DNA of 64,000 bases from Nitrospinota bacterium (lineage in GTDB: Bacteria; Nitrospinota_A; UBA7883; JACRGQ01). Below the pieces are notes generated by a model that saw nothing but the letters and a program-made list of their open reading frames with translations, did no database searches and was not told where the DNA came from. This document shows, in pieces, positions 20,271 to 28,357 of the stretch. Within the stretch, counting starts at the first letter, position 1. Each line of letters starts with the position of its first letter. Made by a program: the position numbers and the translations under genes. The stretch is taken from positions 128,087 through 192,086 of the forward strand of contig JAOUMJ010000002.1 in assembly GCA_029881495.1 (NCBI GenBank), given 5' to 3'.

Positions 20271-21458
20271 ATTGTAAAGAACATATATGTCCTTCTGGAC
20301 AATTCAAAATATTCGCTTTGGAGCCTCGATTTTGCGATAGAACTAGCGAAGGAATCGGGGGGAACTCTTATAGGTAATCATGCCTACGCCGCGAAACTTC
20401 ACGAGGACAGGTTCATTCAGATGGAGCCCGGCCTCCCCGAAAAGTACCAGGAACCGACAGAGCTTCAGAAACAGAGGGATATTCACGGTTCGCTGATAGA
20501 GAAGGGGCTTGAGCTTATTTCCGATTCCTATCTCGATGTGTTCCAGAAGAGATGCGATGAGAATGGCGTAACCTGTCAAAGAAAGATGTCTGAAGGAAAG
20601 AATTACTCGGAGCTTGTGAAAGATATCCAGGGGTCAAATTACGACCTGGTTGCGATGGGGGCGCGAGGCCTCGGCTCGGTGAAAACCACACAGCTCGGCT
20701 CCGTCTGCGAGAGGGTAACGAGAAGGATAAAGGTAGATACCCTGATAATGAAAAACAGCATTAAGGTCCGGGGGGGGCATATTGTGGTCGGCATCGATGG
20801 AAGCGAGGAGTCGTTCTCGGCCATGCGGACAGCTATCCAATTGAACAAGATTATGGGGTGCCGGATATCGGCGCTGGCGGTCTTCGATCCCGATTTCCAT
20901 TACACGGTATTCAACAGCATTGCCAAGGTGCTGTCGGAAGAGGCAGGCAAGGTTTTCAAATTCAAGGAGCAGGAGAAGCTCCATGAGGAGATAATCGATT
21001 CCGGTCTGGAAAAAATATATAAGGACCACCTTGACCAGGCAGTGGCGATGGCCAAAGCCGAAGGGGTTGAGGTCGAAGCCGAAGTCCTTTCAGGAAAGGC
21101 GTTCGATGCTCTGCTTGACTGGATAGAGGGGAAGGAGATCGCCCTCCTTCTTCTTGGAAGGGTCGGCGTACATTGCGATAACGGCCTCGATATAGGTTCA
21201 AACGCCGAGAACCTTCTTAGGAACGCGGATTGCAACATCATGCTTTTCAGCAGCAAGGTGAAGCCGGAATCAAAGGACTATGAAAAGGGGGAACGCATTG
21301 AATGGGAAGCGGGCGCCCTGAAGATGCTGGAGCGGGTCCCATCTTTCGTAAGGAACATGGTGAAAGGGCATATAGAGGCCAATGCGCGGAAAAAGGGGAT
21401 GGATAAAATAACCGAAGAGTACGTTGTAGAACAGCGCAAGAAAATGATGGGGCGGTAA
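20271..21458 (+). CDS. Tandem universal stress protein with C-terminal PCP_red domain; ATT start
   Basis: A 395-residue protein. The first USP domain begins VKNIYVLLDNSKYSLWSLDF and ends near VKTTQLGSVCERVTRRI. The second begins GGHIVVGIDGSEESFSAM (about 165-320). The tail WEAGALKMLERVPSFVRNMVK (about 344-395) is a PCP_red domain, the small helical module of light-independent protochlorophyllide reductase subunits. An in-frame TAA at 20268-20270 directly precedes ATT 20271. No ATG, GTG or TTG follows before ATG 20421, which would remove the first USP strand and helix. GAGAGGG at 20258-20264 is well placed for ATT. The radical SAM gene next door carries the same PCP_red module. Confidence 0.8.
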   Translation: MVKNIYVLLDNSKYSLWSLDFAIELAKESGGTLIGNHAYAAKLHEDRFIQMEPGLPEKYQEPTELQKQRDIHGSLIEKGLELISDSYLDVFQKRCDENGVTCQRKMSEGKNYSELVKDIQGSNYDLVAMGARGLGSVKTTQLGSVCERVTRRIKVDTLIMKNSIKVRGGHIVVGIDGSEESFSAMRTAIQLNKIMGCRISALAVFDPDFHYTVFNSIAKVLSEEAGKVFKFKEQEKLHEEIIDSGLEKIYKDHLDQAVAMAKAEGVEVEAEVLSGKAFDALLDWIEGKEIALLLLGRVGVHCDNGLDIGSNAENLLRNADCNIMLFSSKVKPESKDYEKGERIEWEAGALKMLERVPSFVRNMVKGHIEANARKKGMDKITEEYVVEQRKKMMGR

Positions 21459-21459
21459 A

Positions 21460-23295
21460 GTGTCGTTCATACCTTACGCGGTATCCTGGAACCTTACAAA
21501 AAGCTGTAACCTCGCCTGCAAACACTGCTATATAGACGCAACCGTCCGCGGGACAGGTGGGGACGATGAGCTTTCGACGGAAGAGACATACAAGATACTC
21601 GAACAGATAGCCGGTGTGAATCCCGGCGTGGTGCTGATACTCACCGGCGGCGAACCCCTCATGAGAAGGGACATTTACGACATATGTAAAAAGGCCTCCT
21701 CCCTCGGAATGATGGTTGTTCTCGGAACGAACGGGACGATGATCACAAAAGAAGCTGTCGCGAAGCTGAAGGCGTCAGGCGTTTCCGGCATCGGGATAAG
21801 CATAGACTCCCTAAAGGCCGAAGTGCACGATGCGTTCCGAGGAAGCCCCGGCTCCCTGGCAAAGGGGATGGAGGGGCTAAAACTGGCGCGCGATGGCGGG
21901 CTGGAGATACAGGTGCAGACTTCGGTCTCACATGAAAATGCCGAAGAGATACCGCTCATCGCCGAATGGGCGCACAGACTCGGGGCGAGGGTGTTCAATC
22001 TCTTCTTTCTCGTATGCACAGGAAGAGGGGAGACCGTCACCGATATCTCGCCGGAGGGTTATGAAAAGATACTGAAATGGTCAGCCGACAACCAGGGTTC
22101 CTTTGAAGGGATGATGATAAGGCCGAAATGCGCCCCGCACTTCAAGCGAATACTCTACCAGGCCGACAAGGAGAACCCCCTGCTGAATACATATATCGCC
22201 GCATGCAGGGCCGGAACGCATTACTGCCGGATTACGCCGGAGGGGAAGGTTTCCCCCTGTCCGTACATGCCGGATGTGGCGGGGGACCTTAAAAGCGACG
22301 ATTTCGGCAAAATATGGGGCTCATCGGAGGAGTTTGTCCGGCTCAGAACCCCTGAGTACGGCGGTAAATGCGGAATCTGTCAGTACCGTCTTATGTGCGG
22401 CGGATGCAGGGCGAGGGCGCACGCAACGCTTGGCGATATCATGGCAGAGGATCAGTGGTGCGTGTATGAGCCGCTCTCCGAGGAAGAGGCGATAAGGAAC
22501 GTAGATACGGAATCGAAGTTCGATTCAAGCGCAACCCCGACGCCTTTAAGCGATAAATGGAGCGATGAGGCGAAAGAGAAAATGGGGAAAATGCCGGTAT
22601 TCGCCCGGGCCATAGTACAGAAAACGGTCGAGAAATATGCAGATGAGAAAGGGATAAATGAAATTACGGTCGAGGTGATGAGAACAGCCGCCCCGGCGCC
22701 GGGTCCTTTCGCAAAAAGCATCGAGGAGGCGAAGAAGAGTGAGCCGGTCACTGGCGAACTGGAGTGGGACGACGACGCACGGGAGAGGGTAAAGAACTCC
22801 CCCGATTTCGTGAGGCCCGGCATACTGAAGCTGATGCAGAAGCGGGGGAAAGAGCGGGGGCAGAAGAGAATCACATCCGAATTCCTCACTGAGATACGAA
22901 ACGAGTCGATGATGCTTGTCACCCGTAGGATGAAGAAGCTCGGATTCAGCGAGCTGGACATGAAATCGTGGGACGCGGCAAAGGAGAAGTTCAGCAAGGT
23001 TCCCCACAAACTGAGCGTGATAGACAGGATAACGGGCGCCTTGAAAAGCCGGGAGAAGCCGAATGAGATGATACTGGAAAAATTCGGAACATATTTCGAG
23101 GATGATTCCGAGAAGATCGGCTGGACGAAAGAGGCGCGAGAGAGGCTCGATAAGACCCCTTTCTTCGTAAGGAAAAAGGCGAAAGATTTTATCGAAAATT
23201 ACGCGAAGGAGCATGGCTACAAGTACATCACCGATACAGCGGTAAATGAAGCGATGGAAAAGCTCCCCTTTGCCAAAATGATGAAACGGTCATGA
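21460..23295 (+). CDS. Radical SAM/SPASM protein (NirJ/AhbC/AhbD-like) with three C-terminal PCP_red repeats
   Basis: A 611-residue protein starting at GTG 21460, 1 base after the USP stop. The radical SAM domain has C16-x3-C20-x2-C23 (SCNLACKHCYID) and LTGGEPLMRRD. The C-terminal cluster domain has CRITPEGKVSPCPYMP and CGICQYRLMCGGCRARAHA, as in the heme-pathway enzymes NirJ, AhbC and AhbD. Three PCP_red modules follow: WSDEAKEKMGKMPVFARAI (from about 367), WDDDARERVKNSPDFVRPG (from 436) and WTKEARERLDKTPFFVRKK (from 554). A degenerate fourth may start near 505. The chemistry is probably on a tetrapyrrole or a peptide. Substrate is not readable from sequence. Confidence 0.82.
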   Translation: MSFIPYAVSWNLTKSCNLACKHCYIDATVRGTGGDDELSTEETYKILEQIAGVNPGVVLILTGGEPLMRRDIYDICKKASSLGMMVVLGTNGTMITKEAVAKLKASGVSGIGISIDSLKAEVHDAFRGSPGSLAKGMEGLKLARDGGLEIQVQTSVSHENAEEIPLIAEWAHRLGARVFNLFFLVCTGRGETVTDISPEGYEKILKWSADNQGSFEGMMIRPKCAPHFKRILYQADKENPLLNTYIAACRAGTHYCRITPEGKVSPCPYMPDVAGDLKSDDFGKIWGSSEEFVRLRTPEYGGKCGICQYRLMCGGCRARAHATLGDIMAEDQWCVYEPLSEEEAIRNVDTESKFDSSATPTPLSDKWSDEAKEKMGKMPVFARAIVQKTVEKYADEKGINEITVEVMRTAAPAPGPFAKSIEEAKKSEPVTGELEWDDDARERVKNSPDFVRPGILKLMQKRGKERGQKRITSEFLTEIRNESMMLVTRRMKKLGFSELDMKSWDAAKEKFSKVPHKLSVIDRITGALKSREKPNEMILEKFGTYFEDDSEKIGWTKEARERLDKTPFFVRKKAKDFIENYAKEHGYKYITDTAVNEAMEKLPFAKMMKRS

Positions 23296-23330
23296 AGGAA
23301 TATCTGAAACAGGGGTCGGCAACTTCACTG

Positions 23331-23360
23331 TCATCCCCGCGAATGCGGGAATCCAGGTGC
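23331..23360. repeat. Short palindromic repeat of dRS3/REP type
   Basis: The segment contains CCCGC-GAAT-GCGGG (23336-23349) within the longer motif TCATCCCCGC...GCGGGAATCCAGG. This arrangement is a very common dispersed palindrome in bacterial genomes. Only one copy was seen in this window. It lies between the radical SAM gene and the HmuY-like gene, just before a second, weaker inverted repeat (GCCTCCTG ... CAGGC) at about 23370-23391. Confidence 0.6.
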
Positions 23361-23439
23361 CCATCTGTTGCCTCCTGTTCGAAAGCAGGCGCAAACACCA
23401 TCTGCATTTGGCAGGATTTTCAGGAAGGTTATTAAAACT

Positions 23440-24144
23440 ATGGACAACAACGAAACGCAACAGCCATTTTTCGGAAAGTCGCTGAAGATAATAGGGGGGC
23501 TTTTCTTTTTCATGCTTGTCGGGGTGATGCTCATCGCCTATTCCACTCCGCATAACGTGACGGAAGCGGATATTCAGCGCGCCAAGGATAAGGATCACGC
23601 CACCATTAAGGAGGCAACCGATAAAAATCCCTCCCCGCAGAAGATGGACGGCAAGCTCGGCCCGGTGATCGTATACACTCTCAACGCGACGGAAGAGGGG
23701 AAGTGGGCGCACTTCAGTTTTGAGACAGGTGAATTCTCCTCAGACGAGAAAATAAAGCGGGATACCCTGGACTGGGATATCGCCTTCAGCAGGGCAAAGA
23801 TAGTCACAAACGGCGGCATCACGAATCCGAAGGGGAAGGCCGGGTTGGCGCTGGCAAAGAGTTTTGACTTCGCGTCGGTTGTTGAAGCCCCCAAAGATGG
23901 ATATCTCCCCGACCAGCCGGCGGAGAACGTCACAAGGGCGAGAAATCCGATAATAGAAAAATGGTATGACTACAACTTCTGGAAGCACCGCCTTTCTCCG
24001 CTAGGGACCGTGTACATAATGAGGACGGCAAACGGCGGATACGCGAAATTCCAGATTCTTGATTACTACTGCGAAAAAATTCCAGCCTGCTACACGATAA
24101 AGTACCAGTACGACGGAAGAGGCAAAGCCTCCTTCAAAGAGTGA
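23440..24144 (+). CDS. HmuY-like membrane-anchored protein
   Basis: A 234-residue protein with one N-terminal membrane helix (GGLFFFMLVGVMLIAYS) and a periplasmic domain whose LDWDIAFSRAKIVTNGG and YYDYNFWKHRLSP-like segments match the HmuY family, heme-binding proteins of Bacteroidota also found in other phyla. ATG 23440 is taken as start because AGGAAGG precedes it. An upstream in-frame ATG at 23368 lies in the palindromic repeat region and lacks a signal. In Porphyromonas HmuY takes heme with two His. Comparable ligands are not evident here, so heme binding is unproven. Confidence 0.65.
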   Translation: MDNNETQQPFFGKSLKIIGGLFFFMLVGVMLIAYSTPHNVTEADIQRAKDKDHATIKEATDKNPSPQKMDGKLGPVIVYTLNATEEGKWAHFSFETGEFSSDEKIKRDTLDWDIAFSRAKIVTNGGITNPKGKAGLALAKSFDFASVVEAPKDGYLPDQPAENVTRARNPIIEKWYDYNFWKHRLSPLGTVYIMRTANGGYAKFQILDYYCEKIPACYTIKYQYDGRGKASFKE

Positions 24145-24299
24145 TTTGTTGACCAGTAATTTGCTGTAAGCGATCATTCGATTATCCGGCATAGCCGAAA
24201 TAACAGTCGTGCAATCGTCATGCTGTGTCTATTTCGATGATATTTACCTACTCATCGGATGCAAATTAAAAGATACTGTAAATATCCGTGGAAAAGGTT

Positions 24300-24343
24300 G
24301 GGACCCGGCCTGAGGTTGGGGTAATGGTGAATGGCCGGGTCCC
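24300..24343. terminator. Long GC-rich hairpin between convergent genes
   Basis: GGGACCCGGCC at 24300-24310 and GGCCGGGTCCC at 24333-24343 are perfect 11-base inverted repeats with a 22-base loop. It lies between the HmuY-like gene (plus) and the phosphate-type binding protein gene (minus). No U-tract follows on either strand, so it may stop transcription weakly, protect mRNA ends, or be a protein-binding dyad. Confidence 0.5.
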
Positions 24344-24392
24344 GTCAAGTATCCAGTGCAATAAGGGGTGAGCTTTTGCCTGTTACTATCCT

Positions 24393-25202
24393 TTAGTTAC
24401 TTTTTGCAGGAACATGTTTCATCGAAACGACGATTTGTCTCCCTTTCGGCGAATTGGCGAAATCGATGAACTCCTTCACGGAGCCGGTCGGTTCCCCTTT
24501 GGTTATGATGTTGTAATCTTCGTAGTATCCGTATTTTCCGGGGAGCGTCTCCTCCGTAGGGAGAACACCGTCAATAGTGAGAACCTTCACATCGGGAGTA
24601 TCGTATCCGTATAACTGCATTCCGATGGCGTCGACGTTCTCGCTTACCAGGACGTTTGTGCCGGTAACAGGATTCCCCTTGGTCTGCGGAATTATCCTGT
24701 TTACTTTCGGGCCGGGCGAGGCAGCCTGATAAGACATCGTTTCTGTCACGCAGGGGGGGAGCATTACATTGCGGATGGCGCTATCGGTTCCCCCCACCTC
24801 TTTCCAATTTGTTATCTGGCCGCTTAGTATCCCTTCAAGCTGTTCCTTTGAGAGGCCGTTTACAGGATTGGCTTTGTTCACCACCATGACTATAGGGGCC
24901 TTGGCAATTACGCTGCTTTCTACCCCCTTCGGGAGGGTATGGCTGGAGAAGTTGAATGTGCTTACCCCGATGTTCACTTCTCCGTCGCTCGCTTTTACCA
25001 CTCCGCTCCTGCACGATCCGGTGGAGACAATGACCTCTGTGCCTGTCTCCGCCTTGAAAGCCTCGCCAAGTTTTGTGGCAAGCGGCGCCGAACATGGATC
25101 GCCGTGGATCGTAAGCTTCCCGGCGGCTTTTCCGTATGCCGGGACCGATATTGAAAAAATAGAAACCGCGAGAATCAGTTTTCCTACAGTTTTCTTGCTC
25201 AT
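24393..25202 (-). CDS. PstS-like phosphate/oxyanion-binding periplasmic protein
   Basis: A 269-residue protein with signal peptide (residues 1-26) and the type 2 periplasmic-binding fold: LTIHGDPCSAPLATKLGEAF, then IGVSTFNFSSHTLPKGVESS, APIVMVVNKANPVNGLSKEQLEGILSGQITNWKEVGG, the last being the classic PstS-like signature. It is shorter than canonical PstS and lacks transporter genes nearby, so it may be a stand-alone PBP_like sensor or scavenger of phosphate or another oxyanion. It is followed on the same strand by a porin gene upstream, consistent with outer-membrane uptake. Confidence 0.78.
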   Translation of the reverse strand: MSKKTVGKLILAVSIFSISVPAYGKAAGKLTIHGDPCSAPLATKLGEAFKAETGTEVIVSTGSCRSGVVKASDGEVNIGVSTFNFSSHTLPKGVESSVIAKAPIVMVVNKANPVNGLSKEQLEGILSGQITNWKEVGGTDSAIRNVMLPPCVTETMSYQAASPGPKVNRIIPQTKGNPVTGTNVLVSENVDAIGMQLYGYDTPDVKVLTIDGVLPTEETLPGKYGYYEDYNIITKGEPTGSVKEFIDFANSPKGRQIVVSMKHVPAKSN

Positions 25203-25226
25203 GCTGTCACTCCATTTGAAATATTG

Positions 25227-26378
25227 TTAAAAAGCAACATTGACGTTTACCTGTGTCCTTGAGATCTTGGTTTTCCCGCTTAGGGCGTTGGTGTTTTCAT
25301 CCGTGGTGATCAACTCGTTCTTTGTTTTGTGCTCATACAGCCGGATATCGATAGTCGCCCCTTGCTGGGTGTAAATGTCGAACTGTATCTTCGAGCCGGT
25401 GAAGTTCGACGAATTCGGAAAATCGTCCTGCGCCCATGTCCCCATGAGTGGAACGGAGGCGTAGCCGATATCGTAGTAGCAGTACCTGATCCCGAAAGAT
25501 TCCATCAGCCTCAGGTTGATGAAGGCGACAAGGCCGGAGGTGTCGGGGCTCTTCGCGTTATCCCCCCCTCTCTCTTCCACCTTTACATCCGAAAGCATGT
25601 ACTCAATCCCGACTTTTGCCAGACCGATCTTTACCTCTGTACCGAGATAGTTGTAGGTGGCGTCTCCACCAGGAATGTCGGTCAGTGTTTCAGCCGGATC
25701 CCTGTCCGTTTCGTCCGCTATCAGCGAGGCAACAGTAAGTTTAATTCCCGCATTTCCGATCTTTCTGCCGTGGTCCATGGTTATTAGCGAAGCGATATCA
25801 TTTGACGCCTTATGGTCGTTGTTAGCTACGGTAAACCTTCCAACCGAAAACCCCGATCTGGCCTCGTTGTATACTGCGTTGTAGCCGAGCGCTATTCCAC
25901 CTGGATTGAAATCGCCGTCTATCCATGTTTCCAATATTTGCTTGGTTGGTAATGAATTCTTTCCCGCCCAGGTCCAGAATCCGCCACTTTTGAATTTAAC
26001 GTATGCCTTGTCCGTGCCGAAGTTGGCATTGCCTAGCGCTTTTGCCTCTCCCGGTCCGTCGCTAAGTGTCTGGTGGGGGGAGTGGAGGTCGTTTGAACCT
26101 GTTGCCAGCCTGAATCCTGCTTCCACATTGGGGCCACCGCTGTATACCCCCCCGATGCGGAGCCTGACTCTTTCGCGGGTTCTCTGCATTGAGTTGTCCC
26201 CTGTTTTTGATTCGTTGTTGTCCACTTCATAGCGGAAACGGAGATCGCCGAGGAGATCCAGCTTTTTATCGCCATCCTTCCAGACGGTTTTCTCCGCGAA
26301 AGAGTTCCCCGCCCCCGCAAGGAGAGCAAACATCATTACGAAAGCAAAAACATGAATTCTGAAATGTAAATTTAGCAC
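25227..26378 (-). CDS. Outer-membrane porin (putative porin family)
   Basis: About 383 residues. GTG 26378 is chosen as start because AGGGGA lies about 9 bases upstream and the product then opens with a normal signal peptide ending AGAGNSFAEK. The mature part begins KLDLLGDLRFRYEVDNNES and shows repeated amphipathic beta strands with aromatic girdles and a terminal Phe (VNVNVAF), as in 16-strand putative porins. LKGDLRFR-type openings are typical for this family. It is probably co-transcribed with the PstS-like gene 24 bases downstream, suggesting uptake of an anionic substrate. Confidence 0.75.
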   Translation of the reverse strand: MLNLHFRIHVFAFVMMFALLAGAGNSFAEKTVWKDGDKKLDLLGDLRFRYEVDNNESKTGDNSMQRTRERVRLRIGGVYSGGPNVEAGFRLATGSNDLHSPHQTLSDGPGEAKALGNANFGTDKAYVKFKSGGFWTWAGKNSLPTKQILETWIDGDFNPGGIALGYNAVYNEARSGFSVGRFTVANNDHKASNDIASLITMDHGRKIGNAGIKLTVASLIADETDRDPAETLTDIPGGDATYNYLGTEVKIGLAKVGIEYMLSDVKVEERGGDNAKSPDTSGLVAFINLRLMESFGIRYCYYDIGYASVPLMGTWAQDDFPNSSNFTGSKIQFDIYTQQGATIDIRLYEHKTKNELITTDENTNALSGKTKISRTQVNVNVAF

Positions 26379-26464
26379 GCAGTAATTTCCCCTATGAAAT
26401 AATTGATAACCTTTACGGCCGAACCGTGTCCCCCCTGTTGCATATATCTGCAAACCTTTTGCAT

Positions 26465-27505
26465 CTATTTTGTGTCCTTATATGCTACCAGCCGTTCAAA
26501 ATTATTGAAAGGCTTGCCGTCGGCCTCAATATACGGATCGGGTCCGAAGTAGTTTAGAGGCACCCCAGCCTGCGCCGGGGAGAGGATGATATCCCGCCCT
26601 ACGCTGAAGGTGATCCGATTTTCGCATATTGATCCCCAGAAGTAATCCTTCTTTGATAGATCCTTTCGCGCTTCGGAGATGTCAACGGGAATCCAGCCGT
26701 AACCGGCGATGAAGAATTTCGCCCAGCAGTGGTAACCCCCTTTTTTCAAGTCGGCCTGGGATTTTCCGGGGGTGAGCGGGTAGCCCATTTCGAATTTTAC
26801 CGGTATTCCTTCAGAGCGCATCATCGAGGCAAATAGTGAGTGGAAATCGGTGCAGTTGCCGTAGCCTTCCCCTTTTCCTTCAATCGACAGGCAGACGCGG
26901 TTTACGTCACCTTGTCCCCAGCCCGGGATCTCTTTGTTGTAGTTCATCTTCGCCAGAATGTACTGGTAAATGGCGTTGGCCTTTTCAATCTCGGTATTTT
27001 TACCGGCCGTCGCCTCTTTTGCCATTTTTCTTATAGAGTCGTTGATTATCTCCATCCGTGAGGATTCCATATACGGAGACATTGCTTCGGGATCGGTCGG
27101 TATGCCGCTCGTATATGAAAGATCTATCTTCTTTGCGGTTCTTTCCAGCCTTTTTACCATGTATGAAGCCTTGAAGCTGAAACCTTTAGGGTCGGGGTCC
27201 TTTATCGCCATGTAAAGCATGCCGTTGCCGTACTTCGTTTCGTAGCTGACTTTTACCTGTGAAGGGGCGTCGATTGTGACCCCTGATATCTCCTGATCCT
27301 CGTTTGTAGGCGGATAGGGGATCCACATATTGATCTCTTTGGTTCCCTTGGCGACTTCAGGCACGTTTACGACGTATTCCAGCGTGAAGGATCTGCTGTT
27401 TCCGTTTTCAACTGTGTGGCTGTTCGTTTTGGCAATGGTGACAGCCGGTATCGACACCAGAATCACTATTGCAAGTATAATCGCCAAACCTTTTATAATC
27501 TTCAT
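26465..27505 (-). CDS. Secreted transglutaminase-like (papain-fold) protein
   Basis: A 346-residue protein with signal peptide (about 1-25) and a transglutaminase core. The catalytic triad is visible: Cys in GYGNCTDFHSLFASMMRS, His in GGYHCWAKFF and Asp in WIPVDISEARKD. The N-terminal half is a beta-rich domain (FTLEYVVNVPEVAKGTKEINMWIPYP). Proteins of this type are periplasmic proteases or amidases of unknown substrate. It lies upstream of the porin on the same strand, separated by about 85 bases. Confidence 0.78.
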   Translation of the reverse strand: MKIIKGLAIILAIVILVSIPAVTIAKTNSHTVENGNSRSFTLEYVVNVPEVAKGTKEINMWIPYPPTNEDQEISGVTIDAPSQVKVSYETKYGNGMLYMAIKDPDPKGFSFKASYMVKRLERTAKKIDLSYTSGIPTDPEAMSPYMESSRMEIINDSIRKMAKEATAGKNTEIEKANAIYQYILAKMNYNKEIPGWGQGDVNRVCLSIEGKGEGYGNCTDFHSLFASMMRSEGIPVKFEMGYPLTPGKSQADLKKGGYHCWAKFFIAGYGWIPVDISEARKDLSKKDYFWGSICENRITFSVGRDIILSPAQAGVPLNYFGPDPYIEADGKPFNNFERLVAYKDTK

Positions 27506-27560
27506 TTTCCAAACACCTCAATCTTTCAAGTAAATTAAACATCTGTCGCGCAAAACATTG

Positions 27561-27686
27561 AGAAGAGGGAAGGAGTCGTGATGGCTGAATGTGAGCATCT
27601 GAAAATATCAGAATTTCACGCGCACAACCTTCTCAAAAGCGGGGCCGTGAGGCCTCGAATGAAAAAGAGGGTTCCTTCCCCTTCTT
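27561..27686 (-). repeat. Long-range inverted repeat with internal hairpins
   Basis: AGAAGAGGGAAGGA at 27561-27574 pairs with TCCTTCCCCTTCT near 27673-27685, with one extra base. The 100 bases between hold a GGCC-N4-GGCC hairpin and a CTGA-N5-TCAG hairpin on the minus strand. It lies between a secreted unknown gene, whose stop it touches, and the transglutaminase gene on the same strand. It matches no riboswitch class I recognise. Confidence 0.45.
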
Positions 27687-28188
27687 AGGAGGTGAAGGAT
27701 GGAGGGGGGCGGATCCTGAAGGATCGAGATTCACCGGATTTTCCGGCTATGGTCTGATATGTAATTACAATTTCATGATTGATAACCGCTGTAACTTCAA
27801 GCTCGGCTTCAAAAAGATAGTCGACCCTCTTAAGAAGCCCAAGCTCAATGACCGGGCTATTCTGGTCTTGTGAAAGGAAGTTTTTCTCGCCACTTTTTAA
27901 AGGGAAAAGGAACGGGGTAGCCGAATGTATGTTCGGTTTGACTTCGAGAGTTGCCAAATGCAGCGTAGGCTGGAGAAAAGTTTCAAAAACAACACCCTGC
28001 TGTTCGGTAACATCTTCAAGCGTAATCCAGTAGTTGTTGCCGGAACGGCCTGTGGCGTCCTTATCGGCTCCAGCGAGGACAAGCTCGAAATGGATAATAT
28101 CTCCCGTATGGTCGGCATTGGCCGTAGCAGGAAATAGAAATCCCGCCAGGGCAACAAGGAGCATTCCAAATCTGAAAGGTTTATTCAT
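27685..28188 (-). CDS. Secreted protein of unknown function
   Basis: A 167-residue protein with a clear signal peptide (MNKPFRFGMLLVALAGFLFP, then ATANA). The mature part is beta-rich (DIIHFELVLAGADKDATGRSGNNYWITLEDVTEQQG) and ends in a basic, Ser-rich tail. No cysteine pair, heme motif or lipobox is seen. I do not recognise a family. It precedes a structured intercistronic segment and the transglutaminase gene on the same strand, so joint expression is likely. Confidence 0.55.
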   Translation of the reverse strand: MNKPFRFGMLLVALAGFLFPATANADHTGDIIHFELVLAGADKDATGRSGNNYWITLEDVTEQQGVVFETFLQPTLHLATLEVKPNIHSATPFLFPLKSGEKNFLSQDQNSPVIELGLLKRVDYLFEAELEVTAVINHEIVITYQTIAGKSGESRSFRIRPPPSFTS

Positions 28189-28357
28189 ACCCTAAAAAGT
28201 ATGAGCATATTTGCCGGGAATATCAAGGGGGAATATTATAACCATCTGAATGTAATGGACTAATTCACTCCGGGGTTACTTGCTTTTTGATAAATAGTCG
28301 GTGAATTTTCGGAGCTACCGGTGTAAAATTCAATTTTCAATATAGGGGAGCGCAGAT

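Noticed and set aside
23331-23391. Possible CRISPR or mobile element end
   Set aside because: Only one palindrome copy and a weak second inverted repeat occur, with no spacing pattern, transposase or target duplication.
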